Assembly: GCA_947088865.1 (NCBI GenBank)
Contig: CAMUHY010000002.1
Location: 62,001-126,000, forward strand
Direction: 5' to 3'
From: an uncultured Eubacterium sp.
Lineage (GTDB): Bacteria; Bacillota; Clostridia; Lachnospirales; Lachnospiraceae
DNA: 64,000 bases
A model generated the notes under the pieces. The model was given only the letters and a program-made list of their open reading frames with translations, was not told where the DNA came from and made no database searches. Both the position numbers and the translations under genes were made by a program. Below, piece by piece: positions 62,358 to 64,000 of this stretch (its first letter is position 1; every line of letters begins with the position of its first letter).

Positions 62358-62828
62358 TTAATTTGCATCCTTTACTGCTACGTCAAGTTCTATTGTAATA
62401 TCACCACCGCTTAACGGAATACATATATTTTGTGTATGTGCATGTGAGACGGTCATATTTCCTCTGAAAATAGCAGGTGGTGTAATATCAATTCCAATTC
62501 CTTTTGTTGAGAGTATTGTCGCAGCGTTGCCCATAATCATATTGCCCAGTTCACTAATGGCGCTTAAAGACATGGCGTCAAGCTCTGTTACATTGAATCC
62601 TGCCATCATTTTAGAGGCAATCTCTAATGACTTTTCATAACTTAGAGCAATCATAACCTGACCGCGCATTTCACCAGTAACACCTATCATAATAACAACA
62701 GAATCACTTGAAAATTCTGCCTGTTTAATATAAGGTTTGCCCACAGTTATATCAACTTGACAAATATCTTTTATAATACTAGTTGCTGCCTTTAAAAATG
62801 GATTAATATATTCTACATTGATTGACAT
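62358..62828 (-). CDS. cheX: CheX-like chemotaxis phosphatase
   Basis: 156 residues with the CheC/CheX fold and one E-x2-N phosphatase motif (SELGNMIMGNAA), as expected for CheX. It dephosphorylates CheY-phosphate to end chemotactic signals. The start NVEYINPFLKAA is typical. No other che or flagellar gene is in the window. Located 16 bases after the aminotransferase gene, with AAGGAAAGTAA before the ATG; the three genes probably form one operon. Confidence 0.9.
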   Translation of the reverse strand: MSINVEYINPFLKAATSIIKDICQVDITVGKPYIKQAEFSSDSVVIMIGVTGEMRGQVMIALSYEKSLEIASKMMAGFNVTELDAMSLSAISELGNMIMGNAATILSTKGIGIDITPPAIFRGNMTVSHAHTQNICIPLSGGDITIELDVAVKDAN

Positions 62829-62844
62829 TTACTTTCCTTCCCCC

Positions 62845-64000
62845 TTAAATACTCTCAATAAATTTTTTAATTCTGTCTAGTCCTACTTTAAGATTTTCAA
62901 TCGAATATGCGTATGATATTCGGACAAACCCCTCTCCGCACGCGCCAAATGCTGTGCCCGGAATCACTGCAAGTTTCTGTTCTTGAAGCAAACGATTTGC
63001 AAATTCCTCTGAAGTCATCCCAAACTTTTTAATAGAAGGAAATATGTAAAATGCTCCATATGGCTCAAAACATTCAATTCCCATCTCTTTTAATGCGTGA
63101 ATCAAAAATCGTCTTCTCTGATTATAAGCTTCCACCATTTTATCAACGTCATCATCACAATGTCTCAATGCCTCAACCGCAGCAAACTGACTATTTGTAG
63201 GCGCACACATAATAGCAAACTGATGTAATTTTAATATTTGCTCCATAATATTTTTTGGTCCGCAGGCATAACCAAGTCGCCAGCCCGTCATAGCAAAGGA
63301 TTTAGAAAAACCATTAATCACAATGGTTCGTTCTTTCATACCTGGCAAAGAAGCTATGGAACAGTGCTTATTGTCATATGTCAATTCCGAGTAAATCTCA
63401 TCGGAAATAACATATAAATCATGTTCTATTATAATTGGCACTAATTCTTCCAACTCCTCTTTTGTCATAATAGCGCCTGTCGGATTGCTTGGATAAGCTA
63501 GTATCAATATCTTTGTTTTGTCTGTAATACTTGCAATCAATTCTTCTTTTGTCAATTTAAATTCATTTTCTGCCTTAAGATTGATATATACAGGTGTAGC
63601 ATCCGCCATAATTGCACATGGTGCATAAGACACAAAACAAGGCTGTGGAATTAAAACTTCATCACCTGGATTTATCATGCTTCGCAGTGCCAAATCAATT
63701 CCTTCACTGCCGCCAACAGTAACAACAATCTCTTTATCGGGGTCATAATCCAAACTGTATTTTCGGTTTAGATAATGACTAATCTCTTCCCTTAATTCCT
63801 TTAGCCCTGCATTTGCTGTGTAGTATGTCTTTCCTTGTTCTAACGCATATATGCCCTCTTCCCGAACAACATAAGGCGTATCAAAATCGGGTTCGCCTAC
63901 GCCAAGTGAGATGGCTCCTGGCATCTCGCTGACCACATCAAAAAACTTTCTAATTCCCGACGGTTCAATATCTACTATTTTTTTAGACAATACATTTCTC
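62845..64000 (-). CDS. Pyridoxal-phosphate aminotransferase, class I/II (5' end cut)
   Basis: At least 381 residues of fold-type I aminotransferase: NPTGA loop (AYPSNPTGAIM), DEIYSELTYD, the PLP-lysine region NGFSKSFAMTGWRLGY and C-terminal GEGFVRISYA. Family members transaminate aromatic or branched amino acids; PatA-like enzymes are the nearest kind. The only in-frame start inside the window is a TTG at 63990. The frame stays open to the edge, with RNVL preceding SKKIVDIEPSGIRKFF, as in relatives beginning M-R-N-P-L. The true start therefore lies just outside. Confidence 0.9.
   Translation of the reverse strand, partial: RNVLSKKIVDIEPSGIRKFFDVVSEMPGAISLGVGEPDFDTPYVVREEGIYALEQGKTYYTANAGLKELREEISHYLNRKYSLDYDPDKEIVVTVGGSEGIDLALRSMINPGDEVLIPQPCFVSYAPCAIMADATPVYINLKAENEFKLTKEELIASITDKTKILILAYPSNPTGAIMTKEELEELVPIIIEHDLYVISDEIYSELTYDNKHCSIASLPGMKERTIVINGFSKSFAMTGWRLGYACGPKNIMEQILKLHQFAIMCAPTNSQFAAVEALRHCDDDVDKMVEAYNQRRRFLIHALKEMGIECFEPYGAFYIFPSIKKFGMTSEEFANRLLQEQKLAVIPGTAFGACGEGFVRISYAYSIENLKVGLDRIKKFIESI

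Overview
The window comes from an AT-rich, Gram-positive Clostridia chromosome, most likely Lachnospiraceae-like. Supporting signs are strong GGAGG-type ribosome sites, MutS2, a glnA plus ANTAR-antiterminator pair, a pseudo-HtrA with a PDZ domain, CheX, FIST/GGDEF/EAL proteins and BceAB/VanRS-like sensor-transporter modules. No plasmid or prophage backbone is visible, and the only stable RNA gene recognised is a tRNA-Leu(UAG). Family assignments come from motifs read by eye; no database search was run.

Layout. 1-2.6 kb: the 5' end of a methyltransferase, a membrane-anchored C39-like peptidase and a PdaB-like deacetylase. 2.7-3.0 kb: a 53-residue membrane peptide resembling BsrG/TxpA/holin-like type I toxins. 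3.2-8.6 kb: a regulator-kinase-ABC ATPase-permease module. 8.8-12.8 kb: a CapA-like protein, then glnA with a long structured leader, and its ANTAR neighbour. 12.9-18 kb: a cluster of SUKH/SMI1 and other immunity-like genes with no visible toxin. 18-25 kb: MFS transporter, NagZ-like glycosidase, HD-GYP protein, DUF4279 protein, tRNA-Leu, glycosyltransferase and Mrp ATPase. 25.3-28.9 kb: FIST-GGDEF and PAS-GGDEF-EAL proteins. 29-34.2 kb: a second regulator-kinase-ABC module. 34.7-43.8 kb: HAD phosphatase, glucose-type PTS, MATE pump with a MerR regulator, two acetyltransferases and a LytTR/GHKL pair.

43.8-52.6 kb is a decaying accessory and defence region. It holds a CfrBI-like restriction enzyme whose methyltransferase is wrecked by frameshifts, a NucS-like nuclease, duplicated XRE regulators, a helicase stub, an IS3 remnant, a Phd/RelE toxin-antitoxin pair, AbiH and a broken operon of unknown function. 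From 52.7 kb to the end core genes return: RlmD-type methyltransferase, YhaM-like HD protein, an HtrA homologue lacking its serine, MutS2, an OmpR/HAMP two-component pair, TrmL, CheX and an aminotransferase cut by the window edge.

Three families of short non-coding repeats are scattered through the intergenic regions. One is a ~165-nt multi-hairpin element with at least one compensatory base change between copies. One is a ~77-nt leader element carrying a terminator-like hairpin and the ribosome site, found in front of both glnA and mrp. One is a double-hairpin element. Many genes also share an extended ribosome-site module close to CAGAAATGAGG. I consider the structured glnA leader with the neighbouring ANTAR protein, the type I toxin candidate, the covarying repeat and the unprotected restriction enzyme the most rewarding points to check.
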